Of a DNA stretch of 64,000 bases, positions 52,543 to 64,000 are shown piece after piece. Position 1 is the first letter of the stretch, and each line of letters begins with the position of its first letter. The notes under the pieces were generated by a model. That model saw only the letters and a list, made by a program, of their open reading frames with translations. It did not search any database and had not been told where the DNA came from. The position numbers were made by a program, and so were the translations under genes. The DNA comes from Owenia fusiformis (taxonomy: Eukaryota > Annelida > Polychaeta > Sabellida > Oweniidae): the NCBI GenBank assembly GCA_903813345.2, contig CAIIXF020000005.1, positions 25,237,375 through 25,301,374 on the forward strand, in the 5' to 3' direction.

Positions 52543-55500
52543 ATGGATGATAGAGATTCTTATTTGGCTCAACATTTTCCACAAGCTACCATTCCCACGA
52601 CTCCACCGGGACTGGAAGCTATATATGCGGCATGCAGAAAGCTCTACACTAACCAGCCAAATCCGTTACAAGTGACTGCATTGGTGAAGTACTGGTAAGA
52701 ATGAAAAACAAAGATTTGTTTTGTTTGATTTTTCAATCCTCAGTTCTATATTCATGAGTTCAATTTCAGTGAATCAGAAGTTCCTCAAAGGCAACTTTAG
52801 TACATTCTACAAAAAATTACAAGACTAACTCTATTGTAACATACTTACTAAATTCCATTATATTATATCGTGACACTTCTATTTTCATGAATCATCATGA
52901 AACAAGAAGCGAAAACTCTACCAGTCATCCCAATGTTGTTATTTCGGGTTTGTGTAAAAAACATTGTTATTTTGGGTTTGTGTAAAAAACCGGGTCACCA
53001 GGTGGTTGCGTGACTGGGTGGCCAGGTGATCAGGTACCTAATGTTCCTAGCATGGTTATCAACTTTCAAAGTTGCACATTTTCTCCTAATATAGTAGCCA
53101 ATTGAGCACTAAATAGACATACTTGTAGCCTCCCAAGTTTAGACTACCATTCGATATTTTAACATTACCATTTTTACCAAGAACCTGAAAGAGCACTTTT
53201 TGAAATAATTGACTTCTTTATAAACTTATAAATATCAGAAAAATAAATGGTTACCTGGTTACACAAGATCCACTGAATAAACATGAACATGAAACGGACT
53301 GAATTCAGAAGTCCTAGGAAGTTTACATTTTACACTGCAGTTTTCATGTACGATGAAGTTAGTTCACAGATGGCAGAATTTTTCTAAGAAAATACATCCT
53401 AAAGAAGTTTTATTTAGGATGTATTTCCTAAGAAAAATTCTGCTATCTGTGCGTTAGTTGCTTGATTTATTATCTGAGCGATTGACATGATATCGATTAT
53501 TGTTTTCTACAATGGCCATTTCCACTAGATATTATTCCAGATTTGTTTATGGACGCACAAATTGAAATGTTATCGCTGTTTTTATCTGTCAATTAATGTA
53601 TGTTGTACAATACAACATTAGCACCAGTGGATCTAGACGGGGGCGTGTTTTGCCTCATCGCTCTTTACAAAATTTGACTCTTTTTTTTAATTCACTCACA
53701 GTTATTATCACACGCCCCCCTAACACAAAATCCTGGATCTGCCCCTGATTAGTTGCTTGATGTATTACCTGAGTTTTGAGGCATAAAATGTAAAAATCAA
53801 ATTCCTAACCTTGATAGGAACGCTAGGTACCCAGTCACCTTTTATTTTACGTTACTTTTTGTTGATTTAGATATTTGTCATTTTTTAACATTGTGGACTA
53901 GACGATTTTGATAGGTCAAATATTTTAAATTGTGGGAAACACTTTCCTGGCCTGTCTGTCCAACCAAAGTCCAAAATCATAGAATTTACTTTGAGTGTCA
54001 ATTAGAACTTCAATACTTATGTTTTTATTTTATCTCTAGGCTAGGTGGACCCGACCCCCTGGACTACATCAGTATGTATGCAAACCCTGGAGACCCGGAG
54101 CAGAATATACCCCCTCATTGGCACTACATCAGCTTTGGCCTCTCAGATCTTCATGGGGATGGAAGGGTTCATGAGTGAGTTACTTATTTGAACACATTTT
54201 TACTACCATAGTCTCTCTAATAAATGCACTGTGTAGCTTCCAAATTCTTCTGAAGGAGATGTCTCAAATGACAAAATCCCTGGGGATTTTTGAAAGATGA
54301 TTATATTAGGGCGATACCCTAGTCAGAATAGCTCAAAATCTAAAGGCTTTCTGTTACTGACTGGTCTTCATGGTCAGAAAAAATACTTTTTATATTCATT
54401 TAATACTTCTTAACGTTTTAAAAGGAATGAATGTTTTTGAAGGAAACAGTAAAGAAATATTTCTGGTTCGGAAGCTCCCATGATACACTGCATGTGTAAT
54501 ATGATGATAACCAACACGCTTCGGTCAGATTTAACGTTTATAGCTCTTAGCATTTATTGGAGTATGTGTACCTTTTAGAGAGAATACGGTATTTGTATAG
54601 TTCAGTTGTTTACATGAGCATGATAGAACTCTTCATTCAATTATTGGGAACTTTATTGAAAAATCTATTTTCACAAAGAAGCAGGACCAGATCGGACCAG
54701 AAGGTCAGAAACAATTTTATGAGAATGTATATTTTAAAATAACTTCAGGTTTTGATTTAATGATAGGCAGCATGTCTAATTTTATCCAGATATAAGAAAT
54801 AAGTAAAACTGAAAAAGCTAATGCATTGATGTTACAAACATCCAAATGTTTCTGCTTTGTTTTTGGTAAATGTATTATATGCACTTGTAATGTTGAATGT
54901 TTATCTCCTTATTGTTTTCATTATTTAATTCATTTTATTATCCCATCGAACGAAGTTCGGAGGGATATAGGGAACGCCTCCGTCCGTCCGTCCGTACGTA
55001 CGTACGTCCGTCCGTACGTACGTCCGTCCGTACGTACGTCCGTCCGTACGTACGGACCGTCCGTCCGTCCGTCTGTCCGTCCGTCCGGGTAATAACTCAA
55101 ATACCGTTTGCCCGATTTTGTTCATATTTTGTACACATATACCCTATGGGGGTAGAAGTTCTGCTCGAAAGCCGATTTTCAAAATGGCCGCTCATTTCAA
55201 AATGGCGGCCATTTTAGTGCCGATTTTACAGTAATTTAGGTGCAATATGTAAAACTGTAATAGCAATATGTTTTAAATGTAAAAAAATTATAAAGGACAT
55301 TAATAATGCTACAAATGTAGATATTAAAGAAGCACATGGCAGCCATCTTGAAAAATGGCGGCCTTTAATCGTCATTTTACGATTTTTGCTGTAACTCAAA
55401 AAATAGTGGAGCGATTTTGTTCATATTTGGTATGTGAATACTATAAGCATTGCACACTGTCTAAAGACACTTTTGGTAGAAGGCGGCCATTTTTAAAAAT

Positions 55501-58500
55501 GGCCGCCATTTTAAAGTATTTTACTATAACTCGAAAAGTAGTGGAGCGATTTTGTTCATATTTGGTATGTGAATACTATAAGCATGGCACACTGTCCTAT
55601 GACACTTTTGGTAGAAGGCGGCCATTTTGAAAAACATTTTGAAAAATGGCCGCCATTTTAACGTATTTTACTATAACTCGAAAAGTAGTGGAGCGATTTT
55701 GTTCATATTTGGTATGTGAATACTATAAGCATGGCACAATGTCTATTTCTAATGACACTTTTGGTAGAAGGTGGCCATTTTAACATATTTTACTATAACC
55801 CGAAAAGTGGTGGAGAGATTTTGTTCATATTTGATATGTGAATACTTTAAGCATGGCACATTGTCTAATAAAACTTTTGGGAGTAGTCGGCAATTTTGAA
55901 AAATGGCCACCATTTTTATGTGTGTTATTTTACAAGTACGTGTGCGATTTTTCAAAAATTTTAGAGGTGGCTACTAAAAAGCATATTATTTCTTCTGATG
56001 ACAACTTGGCTAGTGAGCAACCATTTTGAAAATGGTGGCCTTTCTGGTGTGTTGTTTTATGATATTTGCTATTCGTTTGTAAAAATGCCAGTCATTTCTG
56101 TTTGATGGGATTCGCTACGCTTTGGCGTTGCCGTTGTTCTGGTTGTTTTTATGTCACCACCAGAAGTGGTAACATAGTCGCCAACTTTATGTGGACAGTG
56201 TTTGGCGTCTGTAACAAATTCTTATAATTCCCAGAAATTGGTTTAATGTCTTGTTATTATTTGTCCAGGATAATAATTGTTATGATCAGTATACGTCTCA
56301 ATGAATTATAGAAATTACATATTATAAGGTGCTAAATGCTGCTAAGTGGTTGAAATATGACTCAAAATCCCCCCTGGGTTTGTACGTTTATTTGCTATTA
56401 TTATAAAGCAAATAACATTCATTATGATTGCTGAAAGAGATGTGAATTCTTCAGGATATCAGACACAATTATAACCATTTTAGTTTTTTACATGTTATTT
56501 TAATATGAAAATTTATTATTTCATTGAAAATTGGATTTACATATTTTCTTTTTGAAATTTTGTATTTTCAAAAAAGATATTTGAGTGAATACTTCAATTT
56601 CAATTTGTTTATTTCACAAAACACATACAATATACATATACGTACAATGAGTGGGTGACACAAGGGTTTGTGTATATTATTCCCACACACTTGATGCAGT
56701 CATGTGAGACAACATCAAGAGACACTACTGTACTGATTTTTTCAATATATTAGTTCAATCCTTGGAACAATACCATTGAGTAAAGAATAAGTCTGGTTTT
56801 ACCACTAACAATGTCCACGTTATGTGAGCTTACTTGCCTATTTACATGCTACTCACTAATATAACCCTTGGTCAATTGTCAACCATGCTAATAAAGTGAA
56901 ACTCACAACATTTTCAGCTGTCAGAATATAGGACCTGATACACCAAGTGGATGGGGATTTGAGTTGACCATGCGTTTAAAGCGAGATAATGACGAGACAG
57001 CACCCCCTACCTGGCCTGCTGCACTTATGCAGTGTCTTGCCAGATATGTATTCAAATCAGGTATGTCTTCAAAGGAAAGATAATGTAAGAGTATATTATT
57101 GATAAAAACGATACAGTTCTTCCAAGTATTTGTATATTAAAGCGGCTCTAAGGTCTGTGGAGAGAAAAATGGAGAAATTTTACCTTTTCTGAGCTATCGG
57201 GTTGAAGTTTGGTCCAACATCTTCTTCCTTATTCCTATTTTATAAAAATGTATGCATATGGCAATATTCATCTACCAGTAGAACTGGCAAATCGTTTAGA
57301 ATCTACAATTCCATACAAGGAGTCCCACTCATAGATTTTTCAAATTCTTTCCAAGTCGACGTCGAAACACCTAGCGGGTGAAATTGAAACTAATTTTTCT
57401 GGCTGCTCGAATCGATAAAATCTCTGATAGTGTGAGTCTTTTTATGAAATCTTTCTGATAGAAAACACTTAATTAATATTAGAAAGCATTAAATGTTGAA
57501 TCCGAAGCGTAATCTGAAATAAAAGTGAAAAAACATTGCGCCGACGTCAGAGAACAAACTTCCGGTTTAATAAAAATGGCGGACGTCGAAGGAGAAATTA
57601 TGACGAAGAATTAGAGGATTTTCCTTTGCCATTATCGATCGTTATAAGGTATGTGCACAAATTCTAGTTGCATACATGGAAAATAGATACATTTTTAAAG
57701 GCAACAACATATTCAAAGCTTTCATTTTACGATAGGCCCAGGATCATTGGATACGACTCGGCAATCGATATTCCCACTTTAAGGCCATTTGTCTTGACTT
57801 TACTTGACTAGTTTGTTAGAAAATTTCTTGTATAAATACAATGGTCCAAAAGATTGTGATTAATCTGTGAGTGTTTATGTCATATTAAGGTAGAACTAGA
57901 AAAAATATTAATATATTTTTAACTTCAAGTAATTGAAACCTTTGGCAGTATGTAGAATAAAATATAAGTCACATATCTGTTTGAAATCAGAGAATTGAGG
58001 GCTTTATATCTTTTCGAATATGATAAACAGAATAGAGTATACTAATCACTGCTTTTCATTTTTTGGTCAAAAGTGAAATTTGGTAGTCATTACATACACT
58101 GATACTATTATTAAGACAAATAAATCAATTGTTCTAGTTATCATGGCACCACATATTATATTAGAATGAAATGAATTTCATTCTTCAGAAAACACATTGT
58201 GTCCCGGTGACCACATACCATGGCACAGTCCTTTGGATGGCAGTGAGTCCAGAGTACAACACATGTTAATGACTGAAGACCCACAACTTCTAGGCTTTAC
58301 TACACCATTTGGAAAAGTTAACTTTGTACAAGTAAGAAATGTGCGAATTTAACATCCTTTGATCATGATGGACAATTTATTTTAATATGGAATTTCATGT
58401 ACAAAAAGTAGGTAACAACAACAAAATTTGGCTCATAATGGTTTAGAATCTCAGTGGTTTCATAAGCCCCTTCCTTTCTTCGTGCACTTCAATAACTTTG

Positions 58501-60302
58501 AGTAATTATACATGTACAATTACAAGAGAATTCCCCTCTTTTTGTTGAAGTTTTGACTTGTAAAAATGATATTCTTTTTGGTATCAGATATTTTTGGGTA
58601 TTAGATGAGTTAGTAATGCTTAGCTCTGATATTCCTCACAGATCGTTGGTGTATGTGCAGAAGAACTGAAGGCTGCACAGCACTGGAATGGCACTGGAGT
58701 CCTGGAGTTGTTAAAAACAGTACCAATGTAAGTACTATAAGGGATGGACAGTGGGGGCACTAACATGTTCACTCTTGACCACACTAATTTCTGAAAAATC
58801 TAATATTGAATAAAATTGATCATTTAAATATAGAAGCACAAAATATATCTTGTGCTCTTGTGCTCTCAATTTTAAGGTTCTGTCTTTGGACAATATCACA
58901 GCTTTTTCATGTTTTTTGGATTTTACAGTTTTGTTCAACCTTTGCACCATGGGCATAGCCACCATGAGGCAGGCAGTGCACCTGACTTACCAACATTTGA
59001 AATTCAAAGAAGTATATTTTTGAGAAGTTTTCAATTTCCAAACTAAAACTTTGGAAATAAAGTAGGTAGTAATATACCTCCCTTGTCTCTCCTAATTTTA
59101 CATCTTGACTACACTCATATACAGAATGATAAATCAATATGTACATGTTTTTGCACTTCAGGGCTGGAGGTAGCTGGCTTATCTCAGACATGCGTAGAGG
59201 TGAATCTATATTTGAACTTGACCCTCAGATCCAAGAGAAGGTGGACCAAGGTATAGAAATGGAGGGCTCGAATCTCAGTGGCATAAGCAGTAAGGTTAAT
59301 TGGGAGGAACCGAATGATTCAATTAGACGTCCAAGCAGTGATGATGACAAAGCGAGCTCTCTAGTGGATGGGGATAGGAGGTTTAGTAATGAGTTAGACC
59401 AGAGGCCACATCTGTCACAACTTGGTAAGTGTCTCTCTTCTAGATCAATGGTGGCTTCTACATGTGTAACACCAATATTGTGATCCAATGTAATATTATA
59501 TGTATATGTTTCGAAAGCAAGCATTTTGCTGGAGGTCTGTTTATGTTCAGGGTTGCTACAATCAGGAGAAAAGTCAGGAAAACCCGAATGAAAAAGTCAG
59601 GGAATTTTGCTAAATGGGTTTCATGTTTGCCAACAATTTCTCAAATTGTGTAAATGGTACCCTTCCTTAATCCCAAGAATTTTCTCTTTGAGGAATTTCC
59701 CATAGTAATCCAATGGTATAATTCCAAGCAGATTTTGAGATAACAGGAAAGTTAATCATTAATACACACCTCATTGGCTTGCGATCTAAACCAAAACAGC
59801 ATTAATATTATTCAAAAGCGACTGTAATAATGATTCCCAGCCCTCTGAAGTTTGAAAATGAAAAACAAAGCACATATTTATATACCTTTATATTGAATCC
59901 TCCTACTTCCCCTCCTGCAAGGATATTATTAACAAGCCTAATGAAAAACAAGGCGTATATTTATATTAAACCCTCCTACTTCCCCTTCTGCTACGAAATT
60001 ATTAATAAAGCCTAATGAAAAACAATGTATGTTTGTATCTATGAATGTGTTTTTGTTGAAAAAAATCATAAATAGTTTGTTATTCGAGAAACTGATTATG
60101 AATTATTCATTAAAAAACAGAATAATTAAGGTTGAGAAAATTTAGAGCAATATATAACTATGTTATTGCAAAAGTACCATTAAATATACCTTAGCTTACT
60201 TTTACTTGCAGAGTCTCAACAAATCAAGGAGGCACTAACAATGGGTCTATCACACAGTAGAGAGAGTGAACAAAAGCTTGGGACCAACCCTGACTGTGAA
60301 CA
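52543..60302 (+). CDS. SUFU: Suppressor of fused homologue (Hedgehog pathway), 5' part, continues beyond right edge
   Basis: Seven coding exons, all GT-AG and in phase: 52543-52694 (ATG 52543), 54040-54174, 56918-57060, 58189-58331, 58642-58727, 59162-59424 and 60212-60302, giving 337 codons plus two bases. SUFU binds and restrains GLI/Ci transcription factors in cytoplasm and nucleus. Conserved blocks match the human N-terminal domain: PPGLEAIYAACRKLY, QPNPLQVTALVKYWLGGPDP, HWHYISFGLSDLHGDGRVH, GWGFELTMRLKR, APPTWPAALMQCLARYVF, HIPWHSPLDGSESRVQHML, FVQIVGVCAEEL and GSWLISDMRRGESIFELDP. The acidic, low-complexity linker starts in exon 6. Relative to human the N-terminal proline-rich tail is shorter. 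The GLI-binding C-terminal part (human VHLKFNQESG...) is not in the window, so at least one more exon lies to the right. Confidence 0.96.
53365..53451 (+). ncRNA. Candidate intronic hairpin RNA (miRNA-like or short palindromic MITE)
   Basis: An 87-nt hairpin in SUFU intron 1: the left arm starts CACAGATGGCAGAATTTTTC and the right arm ends GAAAAATTCTGCTATCTGTG. The arms are about 39 nt with about three mismatches around a loop of about 10 nt. It lies in the sense strand of the host gene. The stem is longer and more perfect than a typical miRNA precursor, which favours a MITE or siRNA source. No expression data. Confidence 0.35.
54935..56140. repeat. Composite 'ATGGCGGCC' repeat, family A, full copy
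   Basis: Begins TTATTATCCCATCGAACGAA with a small hairpin CGAACGAAGTTCG, then a CCGT/ACGT simple repeat (about 54979-55087), then about five modules of roughly 130 bp. Each module holds AAAATGGCCGCCATTTT palindromes, ACTATAACTCGAAAAGTAGT, GGAGCGATTTTGTTCATATT and GTGAATACTATAAGCATGGC. It ends TTCGCTACGCTTTGGCGTTG. Modules are more alike in the middle than at the ends, as in a tandem array that grows internally. It lies in SUFU intron 2. No coding capacity. Confidence 0.8.
54979..55087. repeat. (CCGT)n / (ACGT)n microsatellite
   Basis: Alternating CCGT and ACGT tetranucleotides inside family A. The Arg/Ser/Val-rich frames on both strands come from this repeat. Confidence 0.95.
56152..56240. 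repeat. End fragment of family C repeat
   Basis: ATGTCACCACCAGAAGTGGT followed by TTTGGCGTCTGTAACAAATT matches, in reverse, the right end of the element at 34068-35090. It abuts the end of the family A copy almost directly. Confidence 0.6.
56241..56917. other. SUFU intron 2, right part, nothing recognised
   Basis: AT-rich intron DNA without a supported feature. Confidence 0.5.
57540..57650 (+). promoter_or_regulatory. Promoter-like segment with cryptic first exon in SUFU intron 3
   Basis: CGCCGACGTCAG, then an ETS-type CTTCCGG (57559-57565) and AAAATGGCGGACG (YY1-like) in a small CpG-rich patch, followed by a plus-strand donor ATAAG|GTATGT at 57649. An ATG at 57576 opens only 12 codons before TAG. 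Another frame stays open from there to the donor and reads YDEELEDFPLPLSIVI. This could be an internal promoter, a gene fragment carried by a repeat, or chance. Confidence 0.3.
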
Positions 60303-60315
60303 GTGAGTCTAATTA

Positions 60316-60530
60316 TCCCACCGAACGAAGTTCGAGGAGGATAAAGAAAAGCCGTCCGTCTGTTCATCCGTCCGTCCGTTCGTGTGTCCGGGCAATAACT
60401 CAAATACCGGTTGACGGATTTCATTCAAATTTTATAGGCTTATGCCTTATGGGTGTAGGACCTCTGCTCAAGAAGGAATTTTCAATATGGCCACTAAATT
60501 CAAAATGGCGGCCATTTTTAACGTATACAT
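60316..60530. repeat. Composite repeat, family A, left-end fragment
   Basis: TTATCCCACCGAACGAAGTT followed by a CCGT-type stretch, GGGCAATAACTCAAATACCG and two ATGGCGGCC-type words; then the similarity stops. It begins 13 bp after the last SUFU exon in the window, directly behind the splice donor GTGAGT (60303-60308). Confidence 0.75.
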
Positions 60531-61617
60531 AAAAATATTGGGTGAGACTTGAGATAATGTATGCGGCGCCAGTCAAAATTGAAACTTCTGATTGGGTTCG
60601 AAGCCGAGATGCCCGGATATGTCCCAGCAAAAGCCGGAATTCACGTGATTTTTCACGAAGAAGGGGCGGAGTTTAAGCGAGATTCATCGAGACTTCTTCG
60701 TGTCAATCGTGTCAATCCCTGCATTGCTTATTGTTAACTCCACCTTTTTGCCCATATATGGAGTTGGAGATGCCACTTGCGAGCGTGAACAGTTCAGTCT
60801 AGAAATAGAAATTTCTTAAGCGATGTCTTTCTTCAATTTTTCTACACGATATCTCGATAAATAGTGGACATATTTGTACCATTCTTTCGTCAAAATGAGG
60901 GTATCGCTGGAATACATATTTCCAATCTGTTGGTCAATAGATTTATTCATTGATACTGGCAGGAATTAGATCGTAATAAACATGCTAAAATTGTAAAACT
61001 TGGAACGTTTGACAGTAATCTCCGAGTAATGTATGAATTGCATCGGGAGAAAGCAGGAGAAAAGATGGGACAGTCTGTTGTGTGGAGTTTGCAAAGCAAT
61101 CCCGGATATAAATGACGTCATCTTAGCAGTTTACATGGTTTCGAAAGTGATATATTTTTGTGTCGTAGTGATGAGTTTGAATTATGTCGATTATTCGATT
61201 GTTATATATAAATAAACATCGATCTTCGGCGAAGATAAAGTAAGAACAACATATGTATCCGAGAAACATGTTGGTAAGTACAGTATTTCATTTATAATGG
61301 CAGAAAATCAAATTGAATTGAAATCGAATTTTCAACTTTTTCAATTTTTTTTCGTTCGATTATTTTGATTTTCAATTTGATTTTTACATTCTATCTTCTT
61401 CGTCCTGTGCGGGACTATACTAGGCATAGGCCCGGAACATGTATAACATGAGTCAAATTCACTTAAATAGAACATGCTGTAAGCTTTATTTCTTTACATT
61501 TTTACGGGCCTATGCCTGGGCTATGACTCTAGGCCTAGACTACTAGATCTATAGGACTTAGACTAGCCTAAAGCTAGAGCCTTAGATCTAGCTCTTTCAG
61601 AGGCTGTGACTGATATG
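60531..61617. other. SUFU intron, CpG-richer left part, no gene recognised
   Basis: About 60540-61080 is richer in CpG than its surroundings, with CACGTG-like and TTCGAAGCC words, but no reading frame of known family. Around 61500-61600 CTAG-containing words (AGGCCTAGACTACTAG) recur. Confidence 0.4.
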
Positions 61618-62410
61618 TTAGAACAGCCTTTAGAGCCCCCTATCAACCGCTTCAAAATTGTGTTAGTGTCCTCCTTGCGAAAATCGAAAAAAATTAAAAG
61701 GTGCTTCTGTGCCGAACAGCAAATTCTCATTATATATTGAGAAGCTACTCTTTACCAAGAAACCAAAAATGGAAGTTTTGACGGAAAGACATGACGTACA
61801 AGTCAAAATCTCTGAATCTTGCTAGGTACATGACAGATAAAGAGAATTTAAATCCTGATCGGCAAAAAAGCGGCTAATAACTTACATATTTTCTCAACAA
61901 AAAGCACTGATGTAGCTCACATTGGGAGATAGTAGTAAGCACTTGAAGTTGATTTCAGTAGATCAGTTACACCTGTCATGATTTCAAGGAAAGACACAAA
62001 GTATCCGTCAAAAGAGAAAAGCTTACATAAATGCGAGCAAAATCTGCAGATTTATTATAGCTATTGACTTCTCGAATATGTTGAACGCACAACTCTAAAC
62101 AATACTTGAAATTGAATAGAATTGACAAAATATGAGAAGACAGTCTAAAACCTAACTGGGAGAGCTGCCATTGTTTGCCCGGAAATCTTCAGAGATTTTG
62201 ACTGGTACTTTGTGTCTTTCCATCAAAATTGCCATTTTGGTTTCTCGCTGGGTAATTCACAGATGAAGAGAAATCTTGATTGACAAAAATACAGCTGATA
62301 GCTAACAGCTTTTCTTAAACAGAAGATAAAGGAAGATATAAAGGAACCTGTTATGATTTTGAAGCGGGTGATAGCCGATAGGGGGCATGTTAAGGCTGTA
62401 AGTAGAGGGT
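61618..62410. repeat. Diverged inverted repeat, arms about 230-250 bp
   Basis: Left arm 61618-61850 and right arm 62160-62410. GCCCCCTATC and AACCGCTTCAAAAT on the left match ATTTTGAAGCGGGT and GATAGGGGGC on the right; CAAGTCAAAATCTCTGAA matches TTCAGAGATTTTGACTGG. Gaps break the alignment. Probably an old foldback element. Confidence 0.6.
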
Positions 62411-62593
62411 GTAGCCGAATAAATCTAACCCAAATAGAGTTTAACACATCTCAGTATAGGCAAAATTAAAATTCATTAAAGTTTCATCACTTTAGCATGT
62501 GTACATTTGCTGGCCTTCTAATATTTTGCCAATAGATTTGTTAGGCTTGATTGCAAATTCTTATGAAATATAAGAGTGTATGGTTTCAATGTA

Positions 62594-62915
62594 CTGTACT
62601 CCCGATATTTTTCGCGTGCAATTTAGTTTCGTGCTTTTCGCGATTGTGTAAAAATCACGAAAATTAATAGTCGCGAATATCGCCAATTAAAGGCTGAGGT
62701 GCAACATGCCATTGACTAAGATCTAGAGATTGTAAATCTTATCCAAAGTATATGATATTGGGTAGGTGTAATTACTGTAGATAAGATAAATTAATTTTGA
62801 GGATTCAGAGAATAATGGAAGTTAAACCTTTGATATCCGCAAAATTTAATGGCCGCAAAATTGGTATTTCTCAAAATTCATGAAATTTAAACTCGCAAAT
62901 TAACCGGTAGTACAG
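62594..62915. mobile_element. TA-flanked MITE with CTGTACTNCCGG-type ends
   Basis: Left end CTGTACTCCCG, right end (inverted) CTGTACTACCGG, with TA directly outside both (62592-62593 and 62916-62917). CGCGAA and CGCAAA words recur in subterminal positions. Short TIR and TA site suggest a Tc1/mariner-type MITE. Confidence 0.55.
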
Positions 62916-63036
62916 TATTTGCATGTGGAATAATTATGATATTGAGAGCATTGATGAAACAAATGCAATGAACTGATTTGATTGGCCAAGGGAGCATTGG
63001 AATTTTGACCTGAAGTTCACATGATTGTTGCTATAG

Positions 63037-63345
63037 GCCTTATGATTTTTTGGAATTCCAGTAATACTATTAATGTCTATTATACTTATACAGTAAAACC
63101 TGTCTTATCCAAATGCCACCGCTACAAATTAAAAACATTCAGATTTAAACGTCTGATTTCGAGGTTTTTGCATCCGAAAGATTCTTGATTTTGAAAAAAT
63201 ATTAATGCATTTTCACTTAATATTACTAGCATTGTAGGCGTTATGATTTTTTGGAATTCCAGTAATACTATTATACTTATACAGTAATATCTGTCTAATA
63301 CTTATACAGTAATATCTGTCTAATCCAAATGCCACCATGACCAGT
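63037..63345. repeat. Partial tandem duplication, about 200-bp period
   Basis: TGATTTTTTGGAATTCCAGT followed by ACAGTAA-A-CTGTCT and CCAAATGCCACC occurs at 63043 and again at 63244. Within the second copy a 27-bp piece (TACTTATACAGTAATATCTG...) is duplicated again. The CAGTAAAACCTGTCT part resembles the end of the MITE at 46131-46530. Confidence 0.65.
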
Positions 63346-64000
63346 TAAAACACCATGACCAGTTAAAAAAAACTTTCAGATGTGGAGGTGATCGGATTTC
63401 GAGGATTTTGCATTCGCAAAATTCTGCATTTTAAAAATATAAATGCATTTTCACTAAAAAGTATTAAGATTACTTTTGACCGCATAGCTTTATGACATTC
63501 CAAAATCCAAATCGAATGCTTGAAAGGTAAAACAGAAGTGTGCAATCAGAGATGATAGATACTATTGCATGAGTATATGAAGGCCATGTGTCAACTCTTC
63601 GATTGATAATACGCCTCGAAATAAACACCCACTGGCTTGGGAAAGCTATTTTCCCTCTTAATAAATGCCTGTCCCCTTGGAAAAATGTTTTCAATTTCCC
63701 TCTTAGTCTTAATAAAAGCCAATGGCATTTATTTTGAGTTCTTTCTAATAAAGGCCCTGTGCAAAATAAATGCTCAGTGGGCCTATATGTTTGTTGAATT
63801 GAAAATTTCCCCTTCTACTCAATTTTTATAAATGTTTTATGCATCAGTATGTTGCATTTGGAGACACAAATAAACTCTTAAAAGGAAAATATTTTCTCTT
63901 TAGTATGTTAACTTTGTCTACAAATGCAACATATTAATGTGAAAACATTATAAAAAAATGGAAGGAACTGAAAATCAGGAAAACATTTTTGAAAAAAAAT

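Noticed and set aside
54826-55125. Arg-Ser-Val / Arg-Thr-Asp repeat proteins on both strands
   Set aside because: They are translations of the CCGT/ACGT microsatellite.
60541-60620. GGTTCGAAGCC at 60596 resembles a tRNA B box
   Set aside because: No matching A box or cloverleaf could be drawn; a tRNA-derived SINE is possible but unsupported.

Overview
The window is AT-rich animal nuclear DNA with GT-AG introns, long intron and intergenic stretches, and many short non-autonomous DNA transposons and minisatellites. I read five host genes directly. No rRNA gene, convincing tRNA gene, CRISPR array, operon or retroelement coding region was seen. The gene set (Hedgehog regulator SUFU, dynactin ARP1, Ro60, an equilibrative nucleoside transporter, a CILP-family matrix protein) is bilaterian. 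The repeat landscape (frequent ACATGTA words, modules rich in ATGGCGGCC, many TA- and TTAA-flanked MITEs) suggests a marine invertebrate, perhaps a lophotrochozoan such as a mollusc. That taxonomic guess is weak.

Layout. 1-15.1 kb: 5' part of an SLC29-type nucleoside transporter on the minus strand, five coding exons, running off the left edge. Its long intron carries a 3.5-kb element with long terminal inverted repeats and a promoter-like CpG segment. 15.1-27.2 kb: intergenic, with several composite repeats and three MITEs in a row at 25.1-26.4 kb. 27.2-30.7 kb: RO60 (TROVE2) on the plus strand, its 545-codon reading frame in one exon. 31-31.8 kb: a minisatellite. 33.9-52.0 kb: ACTR1 (centractin) on the minus strand, 11 coding exons giving exactly 376 residues. 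An intron of ACTR1 contains a CILP-like gene on the opposite strand at 38.4-40.6 kb, bracketed by two copies of one TTAA-flanked MITE. 52.5-60.3 kb and beyond: SUFU on the plus strand, seven coding exons, running off the right edge.

Relations. ACTR1 and SUFU are divergent, with 519 bp between their start codons and an ETS-like site in the gap. The human orthologues ACTR1A and SUFU are, as I recall, also head-to-head neighbours, so this looks like an ancient bidirectional promoter pair. RO60 and ACTR1 converge tail to tail. Otherwise the five genes do not form a pathway.

The most unusual material is in the repeats: a Mutator-like MITE whose core is flipped relative to its arms between two copies; a 3.5-kb CACTG-ended element with a 5-bp target duplication and arrays of a 14-bp motif; three composite repeat families that share an architecture but have different ends; a long inverted repeat in the probable RO60 3' UTR; and a compact hairpin in SUFU intron 1.
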